DNA of 64,000 nucleotides from CAIVPM01 sp964477265 (GTDB lineage Bacteria; Bacteroidota; Bacteroidia; Chitinophagales; Chitinophagaceae), in NCBI GenBank assembly GCA_964477265.1, contig CAYZDJ010000005.1:1-64000 (forward strand), given 5' to 3'. The notes beneath the pieces are model-generated. The model worked only from the letters and a program-made list of their open reading frames with translations, made no database searches and was not told the DNA's origin. Below, piece after piece: positions 1-8,314 of this stretch. Position 1 is the stretch's first letter. Every line of letters starts with the position of its first letter. A program made the position numbers and the translations under genes.

Positions 1-789
1 AACCTTACTGTTAATGCAAGAACTTATTCAAGCCTCAATCAAACCATTTGTACAGGTCAATCTTATTTAGGGTATAATACCACTGGTAGTTTTAACGATA
101 CACTTCTAAATGCTAATGGCTGCGATAGTGTAAGGACATTGAACCTTACTGTTAATGCAAAAGCATTCAATAGCATCTTTAAAGAAATATGCGAAGGTGA
201 AAAATATTTTGCCCAGGGTAATTATCAAACAGTCACGGGAAATTATTATGATACTTTAAAAACAGCAAATGGTTGTGACAGTATTCTACAAACTCAACTT
301 AGTGTATGGCCCAGACCAAAACCAAGCATAGGCAACGATAAACAACTTTGTGTAGGTGATTCAATTAAATTATTTGTAAGCAACTTTAACTCTTATTTGT
401 GGAATACTGGCAGTACACAGCCTGAGATAACTGTAAATAAACAGGGTTTATTTTGGGTACAAGTTACTAATGCAATCAATTGTATAAGTACCGATAGTAT
501 CAATATTGTTTCAATCAATTGCAACAATATTGAAATACCAAATGCTTTTTCGCCAAATGGCGACCACATTAATGATACCTGGAAAATTAAGGCATTGGAG
601 TATTTTAAAAATTGCAGGGTAAATATTTTTAACAGGTGGGGACAACTCGTTTACAGTTCTTTGGGATACAAAAAACCATGGGATGGCACATATCAAGGGC
701 AGAAAATGCCTATGGCGGTTTTCTATTATATTATTGACATTCCAGAAATAAATCAAAAACTTAGTGGAAGTCTATCTACATTCTATTAA
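1..789 (+). CDS. 3' end of a large T9SS-secreted surface protein (CHU_C type B sorting domain)
   Basis: The reading frame is open from base 1, so the gene begins before the window. Seen: two Cys-containing repeats ending in GCDSVRTLNLTV and GCDSILQTQLSV, then an Ig-like stretch (about residues 105-175), then a C-terminal domain starting IEIPNAFSPNGDHINDTW, with FNRWGQLVY and WDGTYQGQKMP. That is the gliding-motility-associated C-terminal domain (CHU_C, TIGR04131 type) used by the type IX secretion system for export and cell-surface attachment. The internal TTG at 139 is not a plausible start because homologous repeat sequence continues upstream of it. The same GCDS repeat family occurs in the giant protein at 20.3-30 kb. 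The function beyond surface display cannot be read from this fragment. Confidence 0.9.
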   Translation, partial: NLTVNARTYSSLNQTICTGQSYLGYNTTGSFNDTLLNANGCDSVRTLNLTVNAKAFNSIFKEICEGEKYFAQGNYQTVTGNYYDTLKTANGCDSILQTQLSVWPRPKPSIGNDKQLCVGDSIKLFVSNFNSYLWNTGSTQPEITVNKQGLFWVQVTNAINCISTDSINIVSINCNNIEIPNAFSPNGDHINDTWKIKALEYFKNCRVNIFNRWGQLVYSSLGYKKPWDGTYQGQKMPMAVFYYIIDIPEINQKLSGSLSTFY

Positions 790-855
790 GCCAAAATTTC
801 TCTAACTGCTTTTTATAAATGAAAAAGCGGATTTTGAAAACAAAATCCGCTTTAG

Positions 856-1225
856 TGGAGCTGAGGAGAGTCGAACTCCTGTCCAAACATAATTATCATA
901 AGCTTTCTACACGTTTATTTCTTTATTGGTTGTAGTCACTATGCAGGAAAAGAACAAACCAACACAATGCTTAGCTGGATAGTCTTATGCAATAATCACA
1001 GCCTTTTATTGCAGCATCTTGAATTTATTTTGAGTCGGCGGCGGAACTTGGTATCAAAAAAACCTGCTCGGCGGCCCGAATGACTATTTAATCACTGATT
1101 AAGCAGCCATGGCATACGAAGTATTGCCAGTTAATGTTTGAGTATTCAGATTAACGTGTTAATTACACAACACACGACGTGCTTACACCTACCACAACCT
1201 ATGCTGTCGAAACCAGTACAGCCCC
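856..1225 (-). ncRNA. ssrA: transfer-messenger RNA (tmRNA)
   Basis: Ribosome-rescue RNA. On the minus strand the 5' end reads GGGGCTGTACTGGTTTCGAC and the 3' end has the T-arm GGAGTTCGACTCTCCTCAG followed by CTCCA. GGGGCTG pairs with CAGCTCC to make the acceptor stem, leaving A as discriminator; CCA is not encoded. The tag reading frame runs from 1128 down to 1099: resume codon GGC, peptide GNTSYAMAA, then TAA. The tag end YAMAA fits the Bacteroidota pattern (YALAA/YAMAA) recognised by ClpXP-type proteases. The size (about 370 nt) is normal for a one-piece tmRNA. Ends are set by stem pairing, so they could be off by 1-2 nt. Confidence 0.96.
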
Positions 1226-1244
1226 CAGGTATATTTTACAACTT

Positions 1245-1265
1245 GTAGATTTTAGATTTACGATT
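1245..1265. repeat. heptamer-period tandem repeat (AAATCTA/AAATCGT class)
   Basis: Three 7-bp units, gtagatt ttagatt tacgatt, in the leader region of ssrA. The complementary words (AAATCGT, AAATCTA) recur at 2840-2874 and 46308-46335. Confidence 0.6.
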
Positions 1266-1286
1266 TATTTTGTAAAAGAACTTATG

Positions 1287-1316
1287 CAAATGTAGTGTAG
1301 CTATTTGTTTCGTCAA
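1287..1316 (-). promoter_or_regulatory. Bacteroidota -33/-7 promoter of ssrA
   Basis: On the minus strand, TTG (1316-1314) is followed by exactly 19 nt and then TACATTTG (1294-1287), matching the TTG-N19-TAnnTTTG consensus. It lies about 60 nt upstream of the mature tmRNA 5' end, which leaves room for a processed leader. Confidence 0.75.
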
Positions 1317-1409
1317 TTTATAATTATATAATTTGATTTTTATATGTTACTAAAATATTAACGTACCTATTCTTCATTTCTCATTCACACAAAATCCTTT
1401 CTTTGCACC

Positions 1410-2756
1410 ATGGAACTAAACTCACTTACTGCTATTTCCCCAATTGATGGACGTTACAGAAACCAACTTGCTTTTTTAGATGAATACTTCAGTGAATATG
1501 CTTTAATAAAAGGCAGAGTAAAAGTTGAAGTTTTGTACTTTTTGTTTTTAAGTAAAAAGAAATTTTTTAAAGTAAATGCTTCTACAAAAAATGCCTTACT
1601 GCAATTGGTTGATGATTTTAGCATAGAGCAGGCAAAAGAAATTAAAGCCACTGAAGCCATTACCAACCACGATGTAAAGGCAGTTGAATATTTTGTGAAA
1701 AATATTTTAAAGCAGCATAAAGAAGATAAAAATATTGAGTGGGTTCATTTTGGCTTAACATCTCAAGACATTAATAATACTGCCATTCCATATTTATTGC
1801 AAGAGTTTTGCTGCAAAGAATATTTGCCTCACATTATAAACCTTACAACCAATTTGCACAGGCTGGCAAAAGCCAATGAAAACGTTGCAATGCTTGCACG
1901 CACACATGGACAAGCTGCAAGCCCTACTTGCCTTGGCAAAGAAATTATGGTATTTGTAGAGCGTTTACAAAATCAAATTCATTTACTATCAAACATTCCT
2001 TTTAGTGCAAAATTTGGTGGGGCAACAGGCAACTTTAATGCACATCATATTGCTTTCCCTAAAACAAACTGGGTAAATTTTGCCAATGAATTTGTAGAAA
2101 AAGAATTGCAATTAGAGCGTCAGCAGTTTACTACACAAATAGAGCACTATGATAACCTTGCTGCATTTTGTCATGCTGTAGAACGTATCAATACTATATT
2201 AATAGATTTTTGCAGAGACATTTGGACTTACATTTCTGTAAATTATTTTACACAAAAAATTAAAGCAGGAGAAGTGGGTAGTAGTGCTATGCCACACAAA
2301 GTAAATCCTATTGACTTTGAAAATGCTGAAGGTAACTTAGGCATTGCAAATGCAGTGCTGCAGCACCTTGCAGCCAAATTGCCAATTAGCCGTTTGCAAA
2401 GAGATTTAACTGATAGCACTGTACTAAGGAACTTAGGTGTGCCATTTGCACATACTATTTTATCAATTAAATCTATAGAAAAAGGGTTGAATAAATTAGT
2501 TGTAAATACTAAAGCTATTGATGTAGATTTGGAAAATAACTGGGCTGTGGTTGCAGAAGCTATTCAAACCATTTTGCGTAGAGAAAATTATGCAAATGCC
2601 TATGAGGCTTTAAAAGAGTTTAGCAGGGGCAATGCAGCTATTGATAAAAAATCTGTACATCAATTTATAGCAAAACTAAAAGTAAGTGCTGCAATAAAAG
2701 CAGAGCTGAAAACCATTACACCACATAATTATACTGGTGTTAAGCATAAGTTTTAG
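1410..2756 (+). CDS. purB: adenylosuccinate lyase
   Basis: 448 aa, cytosolic. It splits fumarate from SAICAR and from adenylosuccinate in purine synthesis. Seen: N-terminal LTAISPIDGRYR, the catalytic region ARTHGQAASPTCLGKE (about residue 160), and the lyase signature GEVGSSAMPHKVNPIDFENAEGN (about residue 290), which carries the mobile-loop catalytic Ser. The length is normal for the E. coli-type subgroup. The ATG at 1410 sits 4 nt after a TTTCTTTG box (a weak -7), so the mRNA may be nearly leaderless. It stands alone; the next gene is on the other strand. Confidence 0.97.
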   Translation: MELNSLTAISPIDGRYRNQLAFLDEYFSEYALIKGRVKVEVLYFLFLSKKKFFKVNASTKNALLQLVDDFSIEQAKEIKATEAITNHDVKAVEYFVKNILKQHKEDKNIEWVHFGLTSQDINNTAIPYLLQEFCCKEYLPHIINLTTNLHRLAKANENVAMLARTHGQAASPTCLGKEIMVFVERLQNQIHLLSNIPFSAKFGGATGNFNAHHIAFPKTNWVNFANEFVEKELQLERQQFTTQIEHYDNLAAFCHAVERINTILIDFCRDIWTYISVNYFTQKIKAGEVGSSAMPHKVNPIDFENAEGNLGIANAVLQHLAAKLPISRLQRDLTDSTVLRNLGVPFAHTILSIKSIEKGLNKLVVNTKAIDVDLENNWAVVAEAIQTILRRENYANAYEALKEFSRGNAAIDKKSVHQFIAKLKVSAAIKAELKTITPHNYTGVKHKF

Positions 2757-2839
2757 TGGTTATTATTTTCTATTTTTTGTAACCGCAATGAATGTAAAGT
2801 TTTTGGCAGGGATTATATGTAGTTTTAAAACTGATTATG

Positions 2840-2874
2840 AAATCGTTCATCTAAAATCGTACATCGTAAATTGT
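2840..2874. repeat. heptamer-period tandem repeat between convergent genes
   Basis: Five 7-bp units: aaatcgt tcatcta aaatcgt acatcgt aaattgt. It ends one base before the stop codon of the hexapeptide protein gene (2876). The unit words match those at 46308-46335 and the complement of 1245-1265. Confidence 0.75.
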
Positions 2875-2875
2875 T

Positions 2876-3460
2876 TTATTTCTTCCACACATCATAAACC
2901 TTTTCCTGTTCTTTTCTGTCTGTAGGTTCTTCTGTTAATGGCTCACATTCTTGCAATGTTTCGTACAGTTGTTTTGGAAGTTTTTGGTATAGTTGCGTTC
3001 CAGCAGTTTTCCAGTCAATCATTTCATCGCTTACTTCCTTTAATTTTTTTGCAGGATTACCTACAATAAGGCTTCTTCTTTCAAACACTTCATTGGCTTT
3101 TATAAAGCTTAAAGCACCTACTATACATTCATCTTCAAGCACCACATTATCCATAATTACAGCATTCATTCCTATCAAGCAATTTTTGCCAATGCTTGCA
3201 CCATGTATTACTGCACCATGACCAATATGTGCATTCTCTTTTAAAATAGTAGTCACACCAGGAAACATGTGTATGGTACAATTTTCCTGCACATTGCAGC
3301 CATCTTCAATAATTATTTTACCCCAATCACCACGCAATACTGCACCTGGTGCTATGTAAACATTTTTACCAATAATTACATTGCCAGTAACATTGGCTTG
3401 CTGATGCACAAAACTTGAAGGATGGATGACTGGAATAAATCCATTGAAAGAATAAATCAT
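2876..3460 (-). CDS. gamma-carbonic anhydrase-like hexapeptide-repeat protein (PaaY/CaiE-like)
   Basis: 194 aa left-handed beta-helix protein. Seen: repeated hexapeptide turns (VTGNVIIGKNVYIAPGAVLRGDWGK onward) and the three His of the gamma-CA metal site pattern in CTIHMFPG and AHIGHGAVIHG. There is a helical C-terminal tail from about residue 150. The length fits the PaaY/CaiE subgroup rather than short gamma-CAs. Likely a metal-dependent hydratase or thioesterase; the substrate cannot be told from sequence. It is convergent with purB, with a heptamer repeat between. Confidence 0.85.
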   Translation of the reverse strand: MIYSFNGFIPVIHPSSFVHQQANVTGNVIIGKNVYIAPGAVLRGDWGKIIIEDGCNVQENCTIHMFPGVTTILKENAHIGHGAVIHGASIGKNCLIGMNAVIMDNVVLEDECIVGALSFIKANEVFERRSLIVGNPAKKLKEVSDEMIDWKTAGTQLYQKLPKQLYETLQECEPLTEEPTDRKEQEKVYDVWKK

Positions 3461-3483
3461 AATGCAATATTACTAAGCAGTGA

Positions 3484-3573
3484 TTAATTATTAGAGATTA
3501 GTGGTTAATGAATATTGTTTGTTCTTTTTTGCTAATTAATCACTAATCATTCACCATTAATCATTACTTCAAT
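3484..3573. repeat. pair of opposed heptamer-period repeats upstream of fabG
   Basis: Left arm 3484-3511: ttaatta ttagaga ttagtgg ttaatga. Right arm 3532-3573: ctaatta atcacta atcattc accatta atcatta cttcaat. The arms are roughly complementary to each other in 7-bp phase, so they could fold back. They lie between two divergent genes (2876-3460 minus and fabG plus). Confidence 0.65.
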
Positions 3574-3578
3574 CTCTT

Positions 3579-3586
3579 TACATTTG
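3579..3586 (+). promoter_or_regulatory. -7 element of fabG
   Basis: TACATTTG matches TAnnTTTG and lies 14 nt before the fabG ATG. No TTG is seen at the -33 position, so this rests on the -7 box alone. Confidence 0.55.
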
Positions 3587-3600
3587 CCCAAACTTATTAT

Positions 3601-4356
3601 ATGAAATTACTTGAAGGAAAAACATCTATTGTAACTGGTGCTGCACGTGGCATTGGTGCTGCTGTGGCTTTAAAACTGGCTCAGCATGGTAGCAATATTG
3701 CATTTAGCTATGTAAGTGATAGTAGTGCAGATAAAGCTGCTGCATTGGCTGAAGAGCTTACTGCACTTGGCGTTACTGCAAAAGCATATAAAAGCAATGC
3801 TGGCGATTTTGCTGCTTGCGAAAGTTTTGTGAATGATGTGTTGAAAGATTTTGGAACTGTTGATGTGTGTGTAAATAATGCAGGTATCAGCAAAGACAAT
3901 TTACTGCTGCGTATGACTGCTGAACAATGGCAGGATGTTATGGGCATTAATTTGAACAGCGTTTTTAATATGACCAAACAAATCATTCGCCCAATGATGA
4001 AAGCTAAGAAAGGAAGCATTATTAATATGAGTTCTATTATAGGTGTGCGTGGCAATGCTGGTCAAAGTAGTTATGCTGCAAGCAAGGCTGGTGTTATTGG
4101 GTTTACAAAATCTGTTGCACATGAATTGGGTAGCAGGAATATACGATGCAATGCTATTGCCCCTGGTTTTATTGAAACTGATATGACACATTATTTACAG
4201 GATGGTGATGCTGCAACTGATTTTCTTAAAAAAATTCCTTTAGGCAGATTTGGCAAAGCAGAAGAGATTGCTGATGTTACCTTGTTTTTAGCAAGCGATA
4301 TGAGCAGTTATATTACTGGCCAGGTGTTAAGTGCCTGTGGTGGATTGAATATTTAG
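3601..4356 (+). CDS. fabG: 3-oxoacyl-[acyl-carrier-protein] reductase
   Basis: 251 aa short-chain dehydrogenase/reductase. It reduces 3-oxoacyl-ACP with NADPH in the elongation cycle of type II fatty-acid synthesis. Seen: cofactor loop TGAARGIGAAVA (residues 12-23), NNAGIS (about 92), catalytic Ser in MSSIIG (about 143), YAASKAG with the catalytic Tyr and Lys (about 158), and IAPGFIETDMT. The canonical SDR length and the FabG-like C-terminus GQVLSACGGLNI support FabG, although other SDR substrates cannot be fully excluded. The gene is monocistronic and followed by a hairpin repeat. Confidence 0.88.
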   Translation: MKLLEGKTSIVTGAARGIGAAVALKLAQHGSNIAFSYVSDSSADKAAALAEELTALGVTAKAYKSNAGDFAACESFVNDVLKDFGTVDVCVNNAGISKDNLLLRMTAEQWQDVMGINLNSVFNMTKQIIRPMMKAKKGSIINMSSIIGVRGNAGQSSYAASKAGVIGFTKSVAHELGSRNIRCNAIAPGFIETDMTHYLQDGDAATDFLKKIPLGRFGKAEEIADVTLFLASDMSSYITGQVLSACGGLNI

Positions 4357-4363
4357 TTTCACT

Positions 4364-4465
4364 TTTAACCGCAGAGAACGCTAAGTATTTACGCAAAGAA
4401 AAAAGAGTACTATCTAAATCTTTGTGTACTCTGCGTTTCCTCCTTTGTGCTCTCTGTGGTTAAAT
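4364..4465. repeat. hairpin repeat element with 14-bp terminal inverted repeats
   Basis: Ends TTTAACCGCAGAGA (4364-4377) and TCTCTGTGGTTAAA (4452-4465) are inverted copies with one mismatch. A second internal pair is AGAGTAC/GTACTCT (about 4404-4410 and 4426-4432). The ends resemble those of the elements at 15775-15915 and 43487-43627 (TTTTAACCAC...). The right end overlaps the GTG start of the next gene. Confidence 0.7.
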
Positions 4466-5556
4466 CATTCGCTTCAATAATAATTTTAATTATCGCTGTT
4501 TTGAAATCTTTTTTAGTTGTAATAATATTGGCAACTGCGTCATTGTTTTTTATTGCGTTTATTAAACCCAATAAAAAACCTAAGCCTTCGCTTGATGCAG
4601 AGATGGGGCGTTTATTGTTTTACGACACAAGGCTTTCTGTAAACAAAACAAAATCATGTGCCACTTGCCACAAGCCAGAGCTGGCTTTTACAGATGGTGA
4701 AATTACTCCATTGGGTGCTTTTGGCGATACAGTAAAACGCAACACGCCAAGCCTTATAAACATTAGCGATAACGAGAATTTTAACTGGGCAAATGAGTCG
4801 CTTACTTCATTGCAGGCTCAATCTAATTTTCCTTTATTTGGTAAGCATCCAATTGAAATGGGTAATGATTCCTTAAACAATGCCTCACTCAATTTTATTT
4901 TTACAGATCCACAATACGCTGCCTTTATTAAGCATAAAAATATTAAAGACATTAACTGGAAAACAGTTAAGGATTTAATTGCAAGCTATGTGCAAACCTT
5001 TAAGTTTTTTAACAGTAAATACGACTTGTATTTGAAAGGAAAAACTGAATTGACAAAGGACGAACTGGCTGGCAAAAAATTATTCTTTAGTGATAAATTA
5101 AATTGCAGGAAATGCCATAGTGGTAACGACTTTGACCAGCCTGAATTTACAAGGATGAATACTTACCAGAATATTGGTTTGTATTGCATAGGAAAAGACA
5201 GTTTATATGCCAATGATGATAATGGTTTGTATAATGAAACAAATGATAAGGATGACATTGGCAAGTTTAAAATACCAAGTCTTCGCAATGTAATGCTTAC
5301 TGCACCTTATTTTCATGATGGTAGTGCAAAAAATATTGATGAGGTAATAGCACACTATGCACGTGCAGGAAGGTTAATTACTGAAGGCAAAAATACAGGA
5401 GACGGAAAGCTGCATCCCAGCAAAAACCAGTTTGTAGAAGGCTTTATTATTACAGAAAAAGAGAAACAACAATTGAAAAGTTTTCTTGCCACACTTACTG
5501 ATACAAGCTATTTAAGAAACAGGTTTTATCAAAGTCCTTTTTACAGTAAAAAGTAA
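4447..5556 (+). CDS. di-haem cytochrome c peroxidase family protein
   Basis: 369 aa. Reduces H2O2 with electrons from small c-type cytochromes in the periplasm (CcpA/MauG family). Seen: an N-terminal hydrophobic segment (about residues 10-40, signal or anchor), a first haem site CATCHKPE (about 77), a second CRKCHSG (about 218), FPLFGKHPIEMG, and IPSLRNVMLTAPYFHDGS, typical of the family. Start is uncertain: GTG 4447 lies inside the right arm of a hairpin repeat, while TTG 4501 (18 codons later) still leaves a complete hydrophobic N-terminus and may be the real start. There is no ATG in this region. A terminator follows at 5646. Confidence 0.88.
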   Translation: MLSVVKSFASIIILIIAVLKSFLVVIILATASLFFIAFIKPNKKPKPSLDAEMGRLLFYDTRLSVNKTKSCATCHKPELAFTDGEITPLGAFGDTVKRNTPSLINISDNENFNWANESLTSLQAQSNFPLFGKHPIEMGNDSLNNASLNFIFTDPQYAAFIKHKNIKDINWKTVKDLIASYVQTFKFFNSKYDLYLKGKTELTKDELAGKKLFFSDKLNCRKCHSGNDFDQPEFTRMNTYQNIGLYCIGKDSLYANDDNGLYNETNDKDDIGKFKIPSLRNVMLTAPYFHDGSAKNIDEVIAHYARAGRLITEGKNTGDGKLHPSKNQFVEGFIITEKEKQQLKSFLATLTDTSYLRNRFYQSPFYSKK

Positions 5557-5645
5557 CCCAGTAAAATTATTGGTACATATTTTTCTCGCTGAAATCGCAG
5601 TTAATTTTTCAGGATTACTCAGGCTTATAAAATACATAACCAAAG

Positions 5646-5678
5646 CCTTTCAATGTTTTAGGTTGAAAGGTTTTTTTT
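5646..5678 (+). terminator. rho-independent terminator after the peroxidase gene
   Basis: Stem CCTTTCAA/TTGAAAGG (5646-5653 and 5663-5670) with a 9-nt loop, followed by eight T. Its right arm contains the -33 TTG of the next gene's promoter. Confidence 0.8.
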
Positions 5679-5692
5679 ATTGCCTACATTTG
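5663..5692 (+). promoter_or_regulatory. -33/-7 promoter of the SPT-like gene
   Basis: TTG (5663-5665), 19 nt, then TACATTTG (5685-5692): a complete match to the Bacteroidota consensus. The predicted leader is about 40 nt. The -33 element is embedded in the preceding terminator stem. Confidence 0.8.
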
Positions 5693-5737
5693 CAGCTTGA
5701 AAATATTACATTGTAAATCCCAAATTATTTAAGAAAT

Positions 5738-6997
5738 ATGGCAGATATTTTTGAAAAGTTAGTAAAGAATTATGGACCTATAGGTCAGCACAGAGAAAGG
5801 GCACATGGCTATTTTGCCTTTCCAAAACTAGAAGGTGAAATTGGCAGTAGAATGAAGTTTCGTGGAAAGGAAATGATTGTATGGAGTTTGAATAACTATT
5901 TAGGTTTAGCCAATCATCCAGAAATAAGAAAAATAGATGCTGAAGCATCTCAGCAATATGGTTTGGCTTTGCCAATGGGTGCAAGAATGATGAGTGGGAA
6001 TAGTGTACACCACGAACAACTTGAAGCAGAACTTGCAGCATTTGAAAGCAAGGAAGATGCAATATTGATGAACTTTGGCTATCAGGGTATAATGAGTGCC
6101 ATTGATGCTATTTGTGGCAGGCACGATGTAATTGTTTATGATGCAGAAAGCCATGCTTGTATTATTGATGGCTTACGTTTACATCCTGGTCACAGGTATG
6201 TTTTTAAACATAATAATATTGAGGATTTAGTAAAACAATTAGAAAGAGCAACTACATTAATAGAAAACCAGAAAGCAGGTGGAATTTTGGTAATTACAGA
6301 AGGTGTATTTGGTATGGCAGGAGACCAGGGTAAGCTTAAAGAAATTGCAGAGTTAAAAAGCAAGTTTGATTTCAGGTTGATGGTTGATGATGCACATGGT
6401 TTTGGAACACTTGGTAAAACAGGTGCTGGAGCAGGCGAGGAGCAAGGTTGCCAGGATGCCATTGATTTATACTTCTCAACCTTTGCAAAAAGTATGGCAA
6501 GTATAGGTGCATTTATGGCTGGTCCAAGAATTATTATAGATTATATACGTTACAATATTCGTTCACAAATTTTTGCTAAAAGCTTGCCAATGCCTATAGT
6601 TATTGGCAATTTAAAAAGATTGGATATGCTTAAAACTAATCCAGAACTTAAAGAAAAATTGTGGAGCAATGCACTTAAGTTGCAAAATGGTTTAAAGGAG
6701 CGTGGCTTTGATATTGGTGCAACCAATACACCAGTAACACCTGTATATATGAAGGGAGGTGTAGAGGAAGCAACTGCAATGTGTATGGATTTACGTGAAA
6801 ATTACCATGTATTTGCAAGTATTGTTGTGTATCCAGTTATTCCAAAAGGACATATTATTTACAGGCTGATACCAAGTGCTGCACACACAGATGCTGACAT
6901 TGAACAAACATTGGTAGCATTTAGTGAAACTAAGGCCAAGCTTGATGCAGGTGAGTATAAGGTTACTGAAATTCCTGCAATGGCAGATGTAAGATAA
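5738..6997 (+). CDS. spt: alpha-oxoamine synthase, probable serine palmitoyltransferase
   Basis: 419 aa PLP enzyme that condenses an amino acid with an acyl-thioester. Seen: SLNNYLGLANHP (about 52), LPMGARMMSGN, DAESHACIIDG (about 139), MVDDAHGFGTLGKTGAG (about 216), and the PLP-lysine site STFAKSMASIGAF (about 247). The family includes BioF, Kbl and serine palmitoyltransferase. The long N-terminus (GPIGQHRERAHGYFAFPKLEG) and the FAKS lysine context match the Bacteroidota clade linked to sphingolipid synthesis. The SPT assignment is inferred from that resemblance; a 2-amino-3-ketobutyrate ligase or sulfonolipid synthase role is the main alternative. Single gene with its own promoter and terminator. 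Confidence 0.8.
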   Translation: MADIFEKLVKNYGPIGQHRERAHGYFAFPKLEGEIGSRMKFRGKEMIVWSLNNYLGLANHPEIRKIDAEASQQYGLALPMGARMMSGNSVHHEQLEAELAAFESKEDAILMNFGYQGIMSAIDAICGRHDVIVYDAESHACIIDGLRLHPGHRYVFKHNNIEDLVKQLERATTLIENQKAGGILVITEGVFGMAGDQGKLKEIAELKSKFDFRLMVDDAHGFGTLGKTGAGAGEEQGCQDAIDLYFSTFAKSMASIGAFMAGPRIIIDYIRYNIRSQIFAKSLPMPIVIGNLKRLDMLKTNPELKEKLWSNALKLQNGLKERGFDIGATNTPVTPVYMKGGVEEATAMCMDLRENYHVFASIVVYPVIPKGHIIYRLIPSAAHTDADIEQTLVAFSETKAKLDAGEYKVTEIPAMADVR

Positions 6998-7020
6998 GTA
7001 CTGATTTTTGAAATATTTTT

Positions 7021-7050
7021 AAAGCCACACAATACTGTGTGGCTTTTTTG
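7021..7050 (+). terminator. rho-independent terminator
   Basis: Perfect 11-bp stem AAAGCCACACA/TGTGTGGCTTT with a 4-nt loop (7021-7046) and a T run, just after the SPT-like gene. Confidence 0.9.
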
Positions 7051-7165
7051 GTTTTATGCTGGCAAAATACACAGAAAATTTCGGCATATATTGTGTGTTC
7101 TGTAAGAGGTTTTTATAATTTAATTTGATTTAATTTTTAATACTATTATTGTATAAATATTTTCA

Positions 7166-8314
7166 ATGAGAAAAATTGTTTTTGCTTTAGTTATCTTTTG
7201 GAGTGTCAATGTTAGTGCACAAGATTCTGCCTTTGCACGAAAAATGGTTGATACGCTTTGCAGTAAAACCTTTTGGGGACGTGGTTATACAAAAGATGGT
7301 ATGCACAAAGCAGCAGAATTTTTGAGTAATAAGTTTACCGAATTTGGCTTGCAGCCAATGAAAGGAAAATCACTTTTTCAGGACTATAGCTTTAGTGTAA
7401 ATACTTTTCCTGGTAAAATGAAACTTACTATAAATGGAGTAGAACTTAATGCTGGCAAGGATTTTATTGTAAATGCAGAAAGCAAAGGTGTTAAGGCAAA
7501 TGGAAATTTGATGCAGGTGGATAGTATCACATTTGTTGACAGGGAAAATGCTTTTATTGTTAAGCTGAAAGATAAATTAACAATGGATGTTGCACAGGAA
7601 GTTGCAAATTATGCTGCTATAGAAGTAGATAAAAAAGGGTTACAAACAACACCCACAAATTATAAAGTAGAGATTGATAATTTTTTCATCAAAAAATTTA
7701 AAGCACAAAATGTTTGTGGCATTGTAAAAGGCACAATACAGCCAGATTCTATTATAATAATTACTGCACATTATGATCATTTGGGTGGGTTGGGAGAGGA
7801 GGTGTATTTTCCTGGTGCAAATGATAATGCAAGTGGGGTATCGTTGTTATTGAATTTAGCAAGGTATTATGCCCTGCATCCACAACCTTATAGCATTGGC
7901 TTTATTTTATTTAGTGGTGAAGAAGCAGGTTTGGTGGGTTCAAAATATTTTGCTGAAAATCCATTGGTTGATTTGAAGAAAATAAGGTTTTTAACAAATA
8001 CTGATTTAGCAGGTACTGGCATTGATGGTATTACAGTTGTTAATGCATCAGAGTTTCCTAAGGAGTTTAAACTGATGCAGGATATTAACAATGAAATGAA
8101 ACTTGTAAAGGCTGTAAATTCTCGTGGTAAAGCTGCAAACAGCGACCATTACTGGTTTACAGAGAAAGGTGTTCCCTCTTTTTTCTTTTATACTTTAGGT
8201 GGCATTAAAGCCTATCACGATGTATTTGATGTGGCAGCAACACTGCCTTTAAACGAGCATGAGGATTTGTTTAAACTGATGGTTGAGTTTAACAAAAGGC
8301 TAATGGGTAAGTAA
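7166..8314 (+). CDS. M28 family zinc aminopeptidase, exported
   Basis: 382 aa. Signal peptide at 1-18 (MRKIVFALVIFWSVNVSAQ). Seen in the C-terminal half: TAHYDHLGG (first zinc His), PGANDNASG (bridging Asp), FSGEEAGLVGS (catalytic Glu), NTDLAGTG, and SDHYWFTEKGVPSFFFYT (last zinc His nearby). These are the five-ligand pattern of M28 co-catalytic zinc peptidases. The region from about 70 to 185 looks like an inserted PA-like domain. It probably trims peptides in the periplasm or outside the cell. It converges with thrC with no spacer: its stop ends at 8314 and thrC's stop begins at 8315. Confidence 0.9.
   Translation: MRKIVFALVIFWSVNVSAQDSAFARKMVDTLCSKTFWGRGYTKDGMHKAAEFLSNKFTEFGLQPMKGKSLFQDYSFSVNTFPGKMKLTINGVELNAGKDFIVNAESKGVKANGNLMQVDSITFVDRENAFIVKLKDKLTMDVAQEVANYAAIEVDKKGLQTTPTNYKVEIDNFFIKKFKAQNVCGIVKGTIQPDSIIIITAHYDHLGGLGEEVYFPGANDNASGVSLLLNLARYYALHPQPYSIGFILFSGEEAGLVGSKYFAENPLVDLKKIRFLTNTDLAGTGIDGITVVNASEFPKEFKLMQDINNEMKLVKAVNSRGKAANSDHYWFTEKGVPSFFFYTLGGIKAYHDVFDVAATLPLNEHEDLFKLMVEFNKRLMGK

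Noticed and set aside
2737..2925. A 62-aa plus-strand ORF after purB
   Set aside because: It overlaps the end of purB and the opposite-strand hexapeptide gene, has no family features, and runs through a heptamer repeat.
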